DNA of 64,000 nt from an uncultured Alphaproteobacteria bacterium (GTDB lineage Bacteria; Pseudomonadota; Alphaproteobacteria; RF32; CAG-239), in the NCBI GenBank assembly GCA_944391495.1, contig CALXTU010000002.1, forward strand, positions 124,001-188,000, in the 5' to 3' direction. Shown here piece by piece: positions 26,508-34,792 of this stretch. Both the position numbers and the translations under genes were made by a program. Numbering within the stretch: the first letter of the stretch is position 1; the number at the start of each line of letters is the position of its first letter. Below the pieces are notes generated by a model. The model was not told the DNA's origin. It worked only from the letters and a program-made list of their open reading frames with translations, and ran no database searches.

Positions 26508-28259
26508 ATGAATAAAGGGCCTTTGTCTGGAAAAAACAACGCCAATTTTTATCTTCCCGGAGAGGAAATCAACATCCGGCGCGATGATATGTTTGCCGAA
26601 TGGAATGATAAAACATCTGCCGGTTTTGCCGGAAAGGGGCGTATCCTGTTCGGCATCTGCGCGGCGGCTTTTGCCTATCTGCTGGTTGCTTTTAGACTGC
26701 TGGATACCTGTGTTCTGCCGAACATAGGACAAACCGAACCGACCGATGCCTCCCGGGTGCAACAACGCGATATTCACCGGGCTGATATCGTCGACCGCAA
26801 CGGCGCCGTTATTGCGACATCCCTGCCGACCAAGGATTTGGACGCTAATGCCAAAAATATTCTGCACCCGCGGGAAACAGCCCTCAAACTGACAGAATTG
26901 TTCCCGGACCTTGATTTTGATACCGTTTATCAAAAATTGAAACGCCGCCGCGGAACCTTTACCCTTAAACGCAATTTGTCGCCGCACCAGCAGTCGGCCG
27001 TCATTGCTCTGGGCAATCCGGGACTGGAGTTTCGTGCCAACGAAAAACGCGTTTACCCGCATAAAAACCTGTTTTCACACCTTATCGGCACAACAGATAT
27101 CGACAACAACGGCATCTCCGGCCTGGAAAAAGGTCTGGACGAACGCATTATCAATTCGGAGATACCGGTCAAATTATCGGTCGACCTCGGTGTTCAGGAT
27201 ACCATTCGTACCATTTTGGGGCAGAATATGCATAAATTTCATGCCCTCAGCGCCACGTCGATTTTGATAGACGTTAACACCGGCGAAATCATTGCCATGG
27301 TCTCGCTGCCTGATTATGATCCGAACAATATTACCTCCAAAGACAAAAAAGCTTTGTTCAATACCGCAACTTCACGCGTTTATGAACCCGGATCTGTGTT
27401 GAAAATTTTTAATACGGCCATGTCTTTGGAAAGCGGCAAGGTAAAATTGTCGGAAAAATTTGACGCAACCGAACCCTTAAAGCTCAAATACAATACTATT
27501 TATGACTACCGCGGCGAAAACAGATGGTTGTCCGTTGAAGAGGTGCTGGTTTATTCCTCCAATATCGGATCGGCGCGAATGGCTTTGCAGTCGGGATTTA
27601 CCGAACAATACAATTTCTTGAAAAAAATAAACTTTTTTGAGCGTCTGGATATGGAACTGGTGGAAACGGCCAAACCGCTGGTGCCGCCCGAGCATAAATG
27701 GCGGCAGTCTGATTCGACGGTCGCAACCGTGGCCTACGGATACGGTATTTCCGTTTCGCCGATGCATTTAATCTCTGCCTATGCAGCCATGATTAACGGC
27801 GGAATCTATCACAACCCGACCGTCTTGCACCGGGATAATGCCGATAAAAACGGATACCGCGTTATCTCTGACAATACGTCCAAACAAATGCGGCAGTTGA
27901 TGCGTGCCGTGGTCACGGACGGTTCCGGCCGACGCGCCAATGTTCCGGGGTACGAAGTCGGCGGCAAGACCGGAACGGCCAACAAACTGGGCGAAGACGG
28001 CCGTTATTTAAATAAAAAAGTACGGACGACTTTTGTTGCCGCTTTTCCGATATCAGCCCCGAAATATGCCCTTCTGGTTATGCTGGACGAACCTAAAGCC
28101 ATCAAAGAGACTTTCGGCTTTGTCACTTCAGGCTGGAATGCCGTGCCGACCGGTGCGGAGATTATCACGGCTATTGCACCGCAACTAAATATTCCCGCCA
28201 ATTATGATTTGGAAGACGAACGCAACAGTAAAATTATTGAAGCGGCATTCGGCCGATAG
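26508..28259 (+). CDS. ftsI: Septal peptidoglycan transpeptidase FtsI (PBP3)
   Basis: Class B penicillin-binding protein, 583 residues. It has a single transmembrane helix near residue 45 (ILFGICAAAFAYLLVAF), a dimerisation domain, then the transpeptidase domain. The active-site serine is in EPGSVLKIF (SxxK, about residue 296), the SxN motif is SSN (YSSNIGSARM) and the KTG is in GGKTGTANK near residue 487. Unlike most dcw clusters, murE does not follow; a terminator and unrelated secreted-protein genes do. Confidence 0.95.
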   Translation: MNKGPLSGKNNANFYLPGEEINIRRDDMFAEWNDKTSAGFAGKGRILFGICAAAFAYLLVAFRLLDTCVLPNIGQTEPTDASRVQQRDIHRADIVDRNGAVIATSLPTKDLDANAKNILHPRETALKLTELFPDLDFDTVYQKLKRRRGTFTLKRNLSPHQQSAVIALGNPGLEFRANEKRVYPHKNLFSHLIGTTDIDNNGISGLEKGLDERIINSEIPVKLSVDLGVQDTIRTILGQNMHKFHALSATSILIDVNTGEIIAMVSLPDYDPNNITSKDKKALFNTATSRVYEPGSVLKIFNTAMSLESGKVKLSEKFDATEPLKLKYNTIYDYRGENRWLSVEEVLVYSSNIGSARMALQSGFTEQYNFLKKINFFERLDMELVETAKPLVPPEHKWRQSDSTVATVAYGYGISVSPMHLISAYAAMINGGIYHNPTVLHRDNADKNGYRVISDNTSKQMRQLMRAVVTDGSGRRANVPGYEVGGKTGTANKLGEDGRYLNKKVRTTFVAAFPISAPKYALLVMLDEPKAIKETFGFVTSGWNAVPTGAEIITAIAPQLNIPANYDLEDERNSKIIEAAFGR

Positions 28260-28348
28260 ACATGAGTCGCTTTCGGCAGATTTTGATAAAGATTTGTAAA
28301 TATGAAATTATTGCTTTTTTAACGATTGTCTGGTATAATATATTTAAT

Positions 28349-28390
28349 GGCGGCAAAAAAACGTTCCTTTTTTTGCCGCCACTTTTTTAT
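28349..28390 (+). terminator. Intrinsic terminator after ftsI
   Basis: GGCGGCAAAAAA / TTTTTTGCCGCC stem with loop ACGTTCC, followed by ACTTTTTTAT. It ends the mraZ-rsmH-ftsL-ftsI run. Confidence 0.8.
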
Positions 28391-28445
28391 CCTCATCAAT
28401 TTTCTTTTCCCCTGATTTTCCAAACCTTTCGCTTTTGGCCTTTGT

Positions 28446-28472
28446 GCAGCAAAAAAGGAACGTTTTGCTGCG
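28446..28472 (+). promoter_or_regulatory. Second hairpin in the leader of the lectin-like gene
   Basis: GCAGCAAAA / TTTTGCTGC stem enclosing AAGGAACG. The 16 bases AAAAAAGGAACGTTTT are the exact reverse complement of AAAACGTTCCTTTTTT in the upstream terminator hairpin, so the two structures could pair with each other. No proven function. Confidence 0.4.
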
Positions 28473-28493
28473 GCAGAGAAAAGGAGAAAAGCG

Positions 28494-29282
28494 ATGAGAA
28501 AATATTTATTACTGACCGGGGCGACGTTAATCGGATTGGGCGGTTCGGCTTATGCCGCCATTGACTGCGCGGTGCCGCCGACCTGCGATGAGTTGGGTTA
28601 TGTGATGAATCCGGAAGAATGTTTGACGGACGATGTTTTGACTTGTCCGTTTGATGACGGCAAAGTCTTTTGTTTTCGTAAAGGACGGCCGCAGCCCGGA
28701 GAATCAAATTGTGAGGTCGGTTCGGTTTTATATTCGGATATGCAATGTTATGACGCTCACCCCGGCGGCGACGTGACACCGGTCGGTGTTGTCTTTGATA
28801 CAAATAAAAGATTGGCTATTCAGTGACAGGAGAGTGAGAATATACCTTGGGAGCAATCTAGAACCACAGATATAGCAGATATAGCAGATCTTGATAATTG
28901 TGGAGATCTCAGTCTGGCTTATCAATACTGCGAGATTGACGGTAAAAGCAACACGCAAAAGATTGTCGCTCAATTAGGCAGCGATAGATCGAATTACGCG
29001 GCCGGTTATTGTTATAATCTTACCACCGGTGATATGCCCAAAGGTAGCTGGTTTTTGCCGCGTGCCAGTGAATTAAGAACACTATATAGCAACAAAGCGG
29101 CCGTTAATGCCGCCTTACAAACTCTCGGAGGCGAAACTATTGAAAGAGATTATAGTTATTATTGGTCTTCCAACGAGAACAGCGGTCGCTATGCCTTAAC
29201 TCTGAATCTGTCTAATAGCATTGTGCACTACAACGGTAAGGTCTATAGTACCCCGTACGCCAGGTGTGCCGTGGCTTATTAA
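28494..29282 (+). pseudogene. Secreted lectin-like (DUF1566/FGE-type) protein interrupted by one in-frame TGA
   Basis: Reads as one 262-codon frame with a single TGA at 28824-28826. The first part (110 residues) has a Sec signal (ending SAYA) behind a good AAGGAG site and the module opening VGSVLYSDMQCYD and PVGVVFDTNKRLAI. After the stop, the same frame is open to 29282 and continues the module: DGKSNTQKIVAQLG, GSWFLPRASEL, YYWSSNENSG and a terminal YARCAVAY. The intact neighbour at 29332-29925 shows the same order, so the stop is a nonsense change in one gene. Its fold matches the diversified module in the DGR flagellin, but the DNA does not match the TR. Confidence 0.8.
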
Positions 29283-29331
29283 AGGCTAAAGCGGTGTGGA
29301 TGATGTTTTTCGGGAGGGCGGCAACAATATC

Positions 29332-29925
29332 ATGAATAAAATTTGTTTATATTACGGCATTATCTGCGGCGTATTTTTAACATCAACGGCTGCCCCGGCC
29401 GCCGATTGCACAGTCGGAGCAATATTATACAATGACGGACAATGTTATGAAATTTCGCCGGCCGGCGTTGAACCGGCAGGCGTGGTGTTTGACACCGCAA
29501 AACGGCTGGCCGTCGGGTTGAACTCAAAAGTTCTGCCATGGGGCGGACAGGGAATTGATGTCGCCGCCGCGGTTAATTGTTCTTCAAACAAAACGGAAAG
29601 TTGTCCGGACGGAAGTCCTGCCGCGACTGCGGCTATTGTCGCGGCAATCGGCGGCGGTGATTATGCCGCGGCATATTGTCTGAAGCAGCCGGGCGGAAAA
29701 TATTTTTTGCCCGGTGTGGCGCAACTGCAACTGTTGGCCGCCCGCAAAAAAGAAGTTGACGCGGCGCTGGCCAAACTGCGGGCTGCAACAGGTGACGGGC
29801 GGATTTACTGGTCTGCCGACGAAAATCGCTCAACCGACGCGCTGGCAGTGGCTATGGATGACGGAGGCGTTTACGGGAGTTATAAAGAGACACTTCTCTC
29901 GATGCGGTGTGTCATCAGTTATTGA
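29332..29925 (+). CDS. Secreted lectin-like (DUF1566/FGE-type) protein
   Basis: 197 residues. Sec signal peptide (ICGVFLTSTAAPA, cleavage about residue 23), then VGAILYNDGQCYE, PAGVVFDTAKRLAV, LPWGGQG, GGKYFLPGVAQLQLL and IYWSADENRSTD, ending in MRCVISY. These are the conserved blocks of DUF1566-like C-type-lectin folds. The start is the ATG at 29332; GGGAGGG lies about 14 bases upstream, rather far. Paralogue of the broken gene just upstream; probably a periplasmic or surface binder. Ligand unknown. Confidence 0.78.
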   Translation: MNKICLYYGIICGVFLTSTAAPAADCTVGAILYNDGQCYEISPAGVEPAGVVFDTAKRLAVGLNSKVLPWGGQGIDVAAAVNCSSNKTESCPDGSPAATAAIVAAIGGGDYAAAYCLKQPGGKYFLPGVAQLQLLAARKKEVDAALAKLRAATGDGRIYWSADENRSTDALAVAMDDGGVYGSYKETLLSMRCVISY

Positions 29926-29935
29926 AAACCGGGGC

Positions 29936-30056
29936 AAAATCGCAGAGGAGATTCTTCGGGACATTCGTCCCTCAGAATGACAGGATAGGACTTGCGTCCC
30001 TCAGAATGACAGAAAAAAAATGCTCAGAATGACAATAAAAAAGACGCTCAGAATAA
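29936..30056. repeat. Dispersed palindromic repeat, degenerate tandem copies
   Basis: AGATTCTTCGGGAC, TCGTCCCTCAGAATGACA, then several truncated CTCAGAATGACA copies. Same family as at 6397-6950 and 57487-57880. Confidence 0.85.
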
Positions 30057-30059
30057 GAA

Positions 30060-30093
30060 AAAAACACCCCGCTCAGATAAAACGGGGTGTTTG
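30060..30093 (-). terminator. Intrinsic terminator of trcR
   Basis: AACACCCCG / CGGGGTGTT stem with an A-tract on the plus strand, placed just beyond the gene stop. Confidence 0.85.
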
Positions 30094-30109
30094 AAATTGA
30101 GGCTTATTT

Positions 30110-30889
30110 TTATTCAGCTGCCTTTCTGGTCGTCTTTTTAGCAGCAGTTTTTTTAACTGTCGCCTTTTTAGTCGTTGATTTTTTAGCCGGTGTTTTCTTG
30201 GCAGCGGTCTTTTTTACCGATGCCTTTTTTGCGGTCGTTTTCTTGGTTGCAGCCTTTTTAACGGCCTTCTTCACAGTTTTTTTCTTGGTCGTTGCCTTTT
30301 TAGGCGCTGCCTTTTTGGTCGCCGTCTTCTTTTTAGCCGGCGTCTTTTTGGCTTTCTTTTCCGGTTTAGGTTTAGGCTGTGACGCCGTCAAAGCCTTTTC
30401 GATATCAGCCTCGCTGCACAGGCCGATGGTTACCGGATTCTTCGGACGGATAACGGACATATCTTTGTGCGAACCGTCACGAATGGCATTAATCGTATTT
30501 TTAGTGGTGCCGATCAGTTTGCAGATTAACGTGTCTTTAATTTCCGGATAATTTTTCAAAATCCAGGCAATGGCATTGGGTTTATCCTGCCGTTGCGACG
30601 GCGACAAAACCTTTTTGGCTTTCAGGTTGCGCAGTTTGACATTGCGTTCCATTTCGGAAGCCTGCAAATTGGCTTTTTTGTCAGCCTCGCAACGATGAAT
30701 CTCATCCCAGGTCAACTGGCCGTTGTCAACCGGCGAAAGTCCGCGGATATTGCCGGAGACATCACCGTCCGCCATCGCCTGAATTTCAAGCTCATGTATT
30801 TCGCAAAAAACAGCAATCTGGCGGAAAGTAAGAGTTGTGTTTTCAACCAGCCACACGGCGGTTGCACGGGGCATTAAAGGTGCTGTCAT
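30110..30889 (-). CDS. trcR: Cell cycle regulator TrcR (DUF1013) with histone H1-like tail
   Basis: The N-terminal 165 residues match the alphaproteobacterial TrcR/DUF1013 family, a predicted helix-turn-helix regulator: MTAPLMPRATAVWLVENTTL, FCEIHELEIQAMADGDV, RQDKPNAIAWILKNYPEI and IGTTKNTINAIRDGSH. The last ~90 residues are a Lys/Ala/Thr repeat (AKKTPAKKKTATKKAAPKKA type) like histone H1 or AlgP/HU-like tails, which would add strong nonspecific DNA affinity. Typical TrcR proteins end near residue 165-170, so the tail is an extension. It runs in its own unit with a terminator; the ATG is 30887-30889. Confidence 0.9.
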   Translation of the reverse strand: MTAPLMPRATAVWLVENTTLTFRQIAVFCEIHELEIQAMADGDVSGNIRGLSPVDNGQLTWDEIHRCEADKKANLQASEMERNVKLRNLKAKKVLSPSQRQDKPNAIAWILKNYPEIKDTLICKLIGTTKNTINAIRDGSHKDMSVIRPKNPVTIGLCSEADIEKALTASQPKPKPEKKAKKTPAKKKTATKKAAPKKATTKKKTVKKAVKKAATKKTTAKKASVKKTAAKKTPAKKSTTKKATVKKTAAKKTTRKAAE

Positions 30890-30990
30890 ATCAAAAATCC
30901 TTTCTTATTGACGAAAAATCATTATTTAACTGTTTTACAGGATAGTTTTTTTATCGCAAATATACAAGTTTTTTTTATATTTTTGGCGCA

Positions 30991-32580
30991 TTAATATTTT
31001 AATTTATAAAGCTCTGCCGAAACACCTGATTCTTTTAACAGCTTATCGCCCAAAAAGTCAAAATTGCAGCCCTCGCCCTCCAAAACAGAGGCGATTTCTT
31101 TTACCGCCACAATCTCATTATTGTATATATGCTCAAAGATATCGGAGACATAGTGGCTGAGATTCGGCTCCGTTTCGCCGCCGATTTTGGTCAGGGCGCA
31201 ACAATTGCGCAAAATTATCCGCTCATCATTATTTTCTTCAATATACGCGGCAATATCTTTCAAATATTCTGTCGCAAATTTGGCACCGTCGCGGATTTTG
31301 TCAAAATCAACCGCGGTAACACCGGCCGACTCAACAACATCATGACCGTTGTACTTTTCAACCAGATTGGCAATAATCGCCCGAATGGCGCCGCTGGTAT
31401 TGTTGGCAATCTCGTCTTGGTTGGGAACGGAGGCGTCCAAAAACTTTAAATCGCTTTTAATGCTGACGCGGCAGGACAAAACCTTTTCTTCTGCCGGGAG
31501 TTCCGCCTTTTGGGGTGTTTCGTCAACACGGGGCGGATGATCTTTGTTTTGCACCTCGGGGTTACGCTGTTCCTCCCATTTGGCAAAGGCCTTATTCAGC
31601 ACATTGGTATACAGTTTTTGATCGGTAATAATCTGATGCATCAAAAAAGCGCCGATGCCGGTCAGATAAATGGCTATCTTATTATCACTATAACTTTGTT
31701 TGGTTTCGTAAAATTCTTCCAGATCGGCTTTGTCACCGTCGGTGATTTTAAAAGCGTCAAACAATATCGAATTAGCCTCGCTCATCTTGAGGCCGCCGTA
31801 ACGGGCCAGCTCCAGACATCCGCCAAAGACCAAAAACTTTACGCCAAGCCGCGAAAAAGGATTCTGCAAGGCCGAACGAACATTCAGGTTTGACAGGATT
31901 TCGCTTAAAAAATAAATCAGATACTGTTTATATTCCAGCGGCGCTTCCGGATAAGCACTGGTTTTCAGGTTGGTCAGGTCGGAATTGATGTTAAAGGCCT
32001 TGACCAAACTTTGCGCCCGCTCAAAAAAATGGGCTTCATTAACATTTTCTTTGTTTTCTTCTTCCTGATTAACAAATATATACCAGGGAATATTTTTTAA
32101 AACCAACGGCACGGCCATGGCCAAAAATACGGTAAAGAAAACAAAGAACAAAAGCGAATTACTGTGCTCCTCGCCGACGGCTATTTCCAACAACGGGAAA
32201 ATCAGACTGACGAAGATATTGGCAAAAATCAAACTCACCAAAATCAGGGCTATAAATTTGATTAATGCCTTATATATATTGCGGCGGCTGTCGGCAATAT
32301 CACGAACAACCTCGTTGGAATCTTTCTGATAGTCGATTTTGCTTAAGGATTTCTTGCTGCCTTTTTTACCGGCAGGCGTGCTGATATACTCCACCGCCTC
32401 AACATAGCTGTTGTCGCTGATTTCAAAAGTCTCTTTAATAATTTTGACTTTGTTGTGTGCGGCTTCCTGTTCTTTGGCAAGCTCATAGGCCTCATGACGC
32501 TGCTCGGTGGCAAAGCGTTCCACCAGCTGCCAGCCGCTGCCGGTATCGACATATACCTCATAATGAGCAATTTTTGTCAT
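30991..32580 (-). CDS. Membrane protein of unknown function, 529 aa
   Basis: N-terminal soluble domain of ~50 residues (YEVYVDTGSGWQLVERFAT), then two or three transmembrane helices at about 105-170 (FIALILVSLIFANIFVSLIF and LLFFVFFTVFLAMAVPLVL). A cytosolic helical section and a C-terminal 150-residue domain follow. That last domain looks faintly like a degenerate class III nucleotide cyclase (IANLVEKYNGHDVVESAGVT), but the metal-binding aspartates are not in place. I do not recognise the family. Monocistronic, convergent with nothing; function unknown. Confidence 0.7.
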   Translation of the reverse strand: MTKIAHYEVYVDTGSGWQLVERFATEQRHEAYELAKEQEAAHNKVKIIKETFEISDNSYVEAVEYISTPAGKKGSKKSLSKIDYQKDSNEVVRDIADSRRNIYKALIKFIALILVSLIFANIFVSLIFPLLEIAVGEEHSNSLLFFVFFTVFLAMAVPLVLKNIPWYIFVNQEEENKENVNEAHFFERAQSLVKAFNINSDLTNLKTSAYPEAPLEYKQYLIYFLSEILSNLNVRSALQNPFSRLGVKFLVFGGCLELARYGGLKMSEANSILFDAFKITDGDKADLEEFYETKQSYSDNKIAIYLTGIGAFLMHQIITDQKLYTNVLNKAFAKWEEQRNPEVQNKDHPPRVDETPQKAELPAEEKVLSCRVSIKSDLKFLDASVPNQDEIANNTSGAIRAIIANLVEKYNGHDVVESAGVTAVDFDKIRDGAKFATEYLKDIAAYIEENNDERIILRNCCALTKIGGETEPNLSHYVSDIFEHIYNNEIVAVKEIASVLEGEGCNFDFLGDKLLKESGVSAELYKLKY

Positions 32581-32669
32581 GACAATTTTTCCCGAATATA
32601 AACAAAACCTGCGCTTATTATAGAAAACGCAGGTTAATAAATCGTAAGCCTTTTATCAAAAACAGCTTA

Positions 32670-32906
32670 TTATTCGGCGTCTCCGGTCTTAATGCCAAAA
32701 GCTCCGTATTTGCTCTTGAATTTGGACAACTGACCGCCCGTGTCAACCAAACGGCGAACACCCGTCCAAACCGGATGAGACTTCGGATCGACTTCCAAAT
32801 TCATAACGTCTCCGGCTTTGCCCCAAGTCGAGCGAGTGGTATACTTTTGACCATCCGTCATTACATAAGTAATCTCGTGATAATCCGGATGAATTCCTTT
32901 CTTCAT
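32670..32906 (-). CDS. rpmE: 50S ribosomal protein bL31, cysteine-less form
   Basis: 78 residues beginning [19 protein letters not shown], with the family end HPVWTG near residue 50 and the FKSKYG stretch. It lacks the four zinc cysteines, so it is the zinc-independent (C-minus) type, common in alphaproteobacteria. The start at 32906 has GGGAG 8 bases upstream; a TTG 15 bases earlier is not needed. Confidence 0.95.
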   Translation of the reverse strand: MKKGIHPDYHEITYVMTDGQKYTTRSTWGKAGDVMNLEVDPKSHPVWTGVRRLVDTGGQLSKFKSKYGAFGIKTGDAE

Positions 32907-33010
32907 CTTAAAAACTCCCAAATTGTTACATTTACCGCAATAATTTTACGCCTCTTATACATTAAGCGTTTAAATAACGCAAGCATTAATTTAAAAATTT
33001 TGCGATTTTT

Positions 33011-34012
33011 TTAAATTTCTTCCAGTTCAACCGTGTTTACCTTGTCTGAACCCGAATTAATGTTAATGACTTTGATGCTGAAATTTTTATACCCTTTTTT
33101 CAAAAGGAAACTCCGTACGGCAATGGCACGGTTCAAACTGATGCGCTTTTTCTTAAAACTGTCGACACCGTCATCAAGGTTATACGAATAAATGGCAATT
33201 TTGTTTTTATCAGTATTTTTGAATTTGCCGACGATGTCATTAATCTCGGCCATTTGCTGCGTTGTCAGCTCATCAACGCCGGCGGCAAAAACAATCCTGC
33301 CGGGTTGGGTTTCAGAAAGCGTTTCCCGGTCGTCAATCAGCAACGCCGGCTTGACATCGGCGGCCTGTGTTTCGGCAGGAGTTACGGCATCGACGGCAGG
33401 TGCGGAGATTTCCGGCAAAGTTATATCCTTTTGCGCCGGCAAAGAAGCCGCCGGTTCGGGTTTTGCCGTCACCGGTTCGGCCACCGGAGCCGGTGTCGAA
33501 GGATTGACATCAGGCGCAGATTCCGAAGCCGGAAACGCGGGCTTTGCCGCCCCTGCAGGCGCCGGCGAAACTGCTGCTGCGGCCGCTGCCGGCGGTGTCA
33601 GGGGTTCGGATACGGGTTCGACATCAACCACGACGACCGGTTCATCGGATTCGACAAATTTTACCACGGGTTTTGCTTCAGGCAGCGGTTCCGGTTTGAT
33701 TTCCGGCAATACGACAGGTTTTGCCTCCGGTTGCGATACCGGCTTGGCTTCAGATTCCGAAGAGTCGGCGGTTTTTACGGGAACAGCCGGCTTTTTTGCC
33801 GGGATTACGACGGCCGGTTCGGCGGTCTTCTTTTTAATTTTAACCGGCTCGGTATCTTCCGGCAGAACAGGGAACAACGGCTGGGACGGTGCGGCATAAG
33901 AGCTGCTCAAACTGTCAAGAACCGACAAATCGACAACAACATCATCTTCCGCCCGAGCCGAAACCGCGAAAACAGCCGTTCCGGCAATCATGACCATTGT
34001 TTTCCAGCGCAT
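33011..34012 (-). CDS. OmpA/MotB-like periplasmic protein with proline-rich linker
   Basis: 333 residues. It has a Sec signal (cleavage after VSARA) and a long Pro/Ala/Glu-rich, low-complexity linker from about 60 to 215. The C-terminal ~110-residue domain contains IVFAAGVDELTTQQMAEIND and an NRAIAVRSFLLKKGY core, which resembles the peptidoglycan-binding OmpA-like fold. The NxxLSxxRA signature is altered to LNRAIAVRSF. Low-complexity repeats make the linker prone to length change. It may tether the envelope to peptidoglycan. Confidence 0.75.
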   Translation of the reverse strand: MRWKTMVMIAGTAVFAVSARAEDDVVVDLSVLDSLSSSYAAPSQPLFPVLPEDTEPVKIKKKTAEPAVVIPAKKPAVPVKTADSSESEAKPVSQPEAKPVVLPEIKPEPLPEAKPVVKFVESDEPVVVVDVEPVSEPLTPPAAAAAAVSPAPAGAAKPAFPASESAPDVNPSTPAPVAEPVTAKPEPAASLPAQKDITLPEISAPAVDAVTPAETQAADVKPALLIDDRETLSETQPGRIVFAAGVDELTTQQMAEINDIVGKFKNTDKNKIAIYSYNLDDGVDSFKKKRISLNRAIAVRSFLLKKGYKNFSIKVININSGSDKVNTVELEEI

Positions 34013-34027
34013 TGTTTTCCCCTTCTT

Positions 34028-34792
34028 CTACTTTACCAAATCAAATAATTTTTTACCAAGTTCGGCATTGGCGGCTATCAGATTGCCGCCGGACAAAACC
34101 AGCCCCAAATCCGCATCGCGGATATCTTTTTGTTCTTTAGCCAGAACCTGACCGCCGGCCTCTCTTACCAGCAAAACACCGGAGGCAATATCCGCGGCAT
34201 CATTGGCTAAGGAAACAATTCCGTCAAACTTACCGGCTGCAACATCAGCCAGATCAAGGCTGACGGCTCCGAAATTTCTGACCGCAACCGCATGTTGCTG
34301 CATCAGAGCGCCGTCTTTGCCGCCGATAACGGCATCTGCCAGATCTTTGCGCGCCGAAACCCGCAGTCTTTCATGATTGCGGTAACCTTCTTTGAAAGCC
34401 CCGTTTCCTTTTTCGGCAAAAAACATATCCGAGGTCGCCGGATTATAAATAACGGCCGAAACAATGTTGCCGTTAACGACTTCGGCAATGCTGACGGCAA
34501 AATACGGAATGCCGTGCATAAAATTAACTTCGCCGTCCAGCGCCGACACCAGAAAATGAGGCGCATTAGGGATTTGCCCGCCCCGGGTGACAACGGCATA
34601 CTGCGGCCGGGCTTTTTGCAGTTCGACACGCAGAATTTTCAGCGTCCGGTCAATTGCGGCTTTGGTAAATTCCGAATGCCCCCTGACCGACGTTTGCAGT
34701 TGTTCAATCTCGCTGAAGTCCCGCGACAAACCGCCGCCGGCTTTTTTGGCGATATTCATCAACAGATTGAGGTTGGTCGAAATATATGACAT
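34028..34792 (-). CDS. Inositol monophosphatase-like protein, metal site degenerate
   Basis: 254 residues with the overall IMPase/SuhB fold: NFMHGIPYFAVSIAEV, a YNPATSDMFFAEKGNGAF stretch and the C-terminal VREAGG. Family catalysis needs the acidic GEE, DPIDGT and WDVAAG motifs. Here the first is TRGGQ (about residue 70), the second is SALDGE (83-88) so the first Asp is missing, and the third is NDAADIASG with only Asp kept. It may be an inactive homologue or have altered metals. Its start is immediately after the efp stop, so it is translated from the efp transcript. Confidence 0.8.
   Translation of the reverse strand: MSYISTNLNLLMNIAKKAGGGLSRDFSEIEQLQTSVRGHSEFTKAAIDRTLKILRVELQKARPQYAVVTRGGQIPNAPHFLVSALDGEVNFMHGIPYFAVSIAEVVNGNIVSAVIYNPATSDMFFAEKGNGAFKEGYRNHERLRVSARKDLADAVIGGKDGALMQQHAVAVRNFGAVSLDLADVAAGKFDGIVSLANDAADIASGVLLVREAGGQVLAKEQKDIRDADLGLVLSGGNLIAANAELGKKLFDLVK

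Noticed and set aside
28262-28564. A 100-residue open frame between ftsI and the lectin-like gene
   Set aside because: It runs through two strong hairpins and overlaps the start of the better supported lectin-like gene in another frame; composition is poly-Phe and not protein-like.
28824-28826. TGA read as a sense codon (recoding) in the lectin-like gene
   Set aside because: TGA is the true stop of glgP (3781) and of the hemolysin III gene (10503), and no recoding element is visible; a nonsense change is simpler.
29160-29282. A second VR for the TR in the lectin-like gene
   Set aside because: Only TATTGGTCTTCC plus a short GAGAAC match; the 3' homing block of the TR is absent, and differences are not adenine-biased.
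33192-34048. Two long plus-strand frames opposite the OmpA-like gene
   Set aside because: They arise from the proline/alanine/glutamate-rich linker read backwards and have no start signals.
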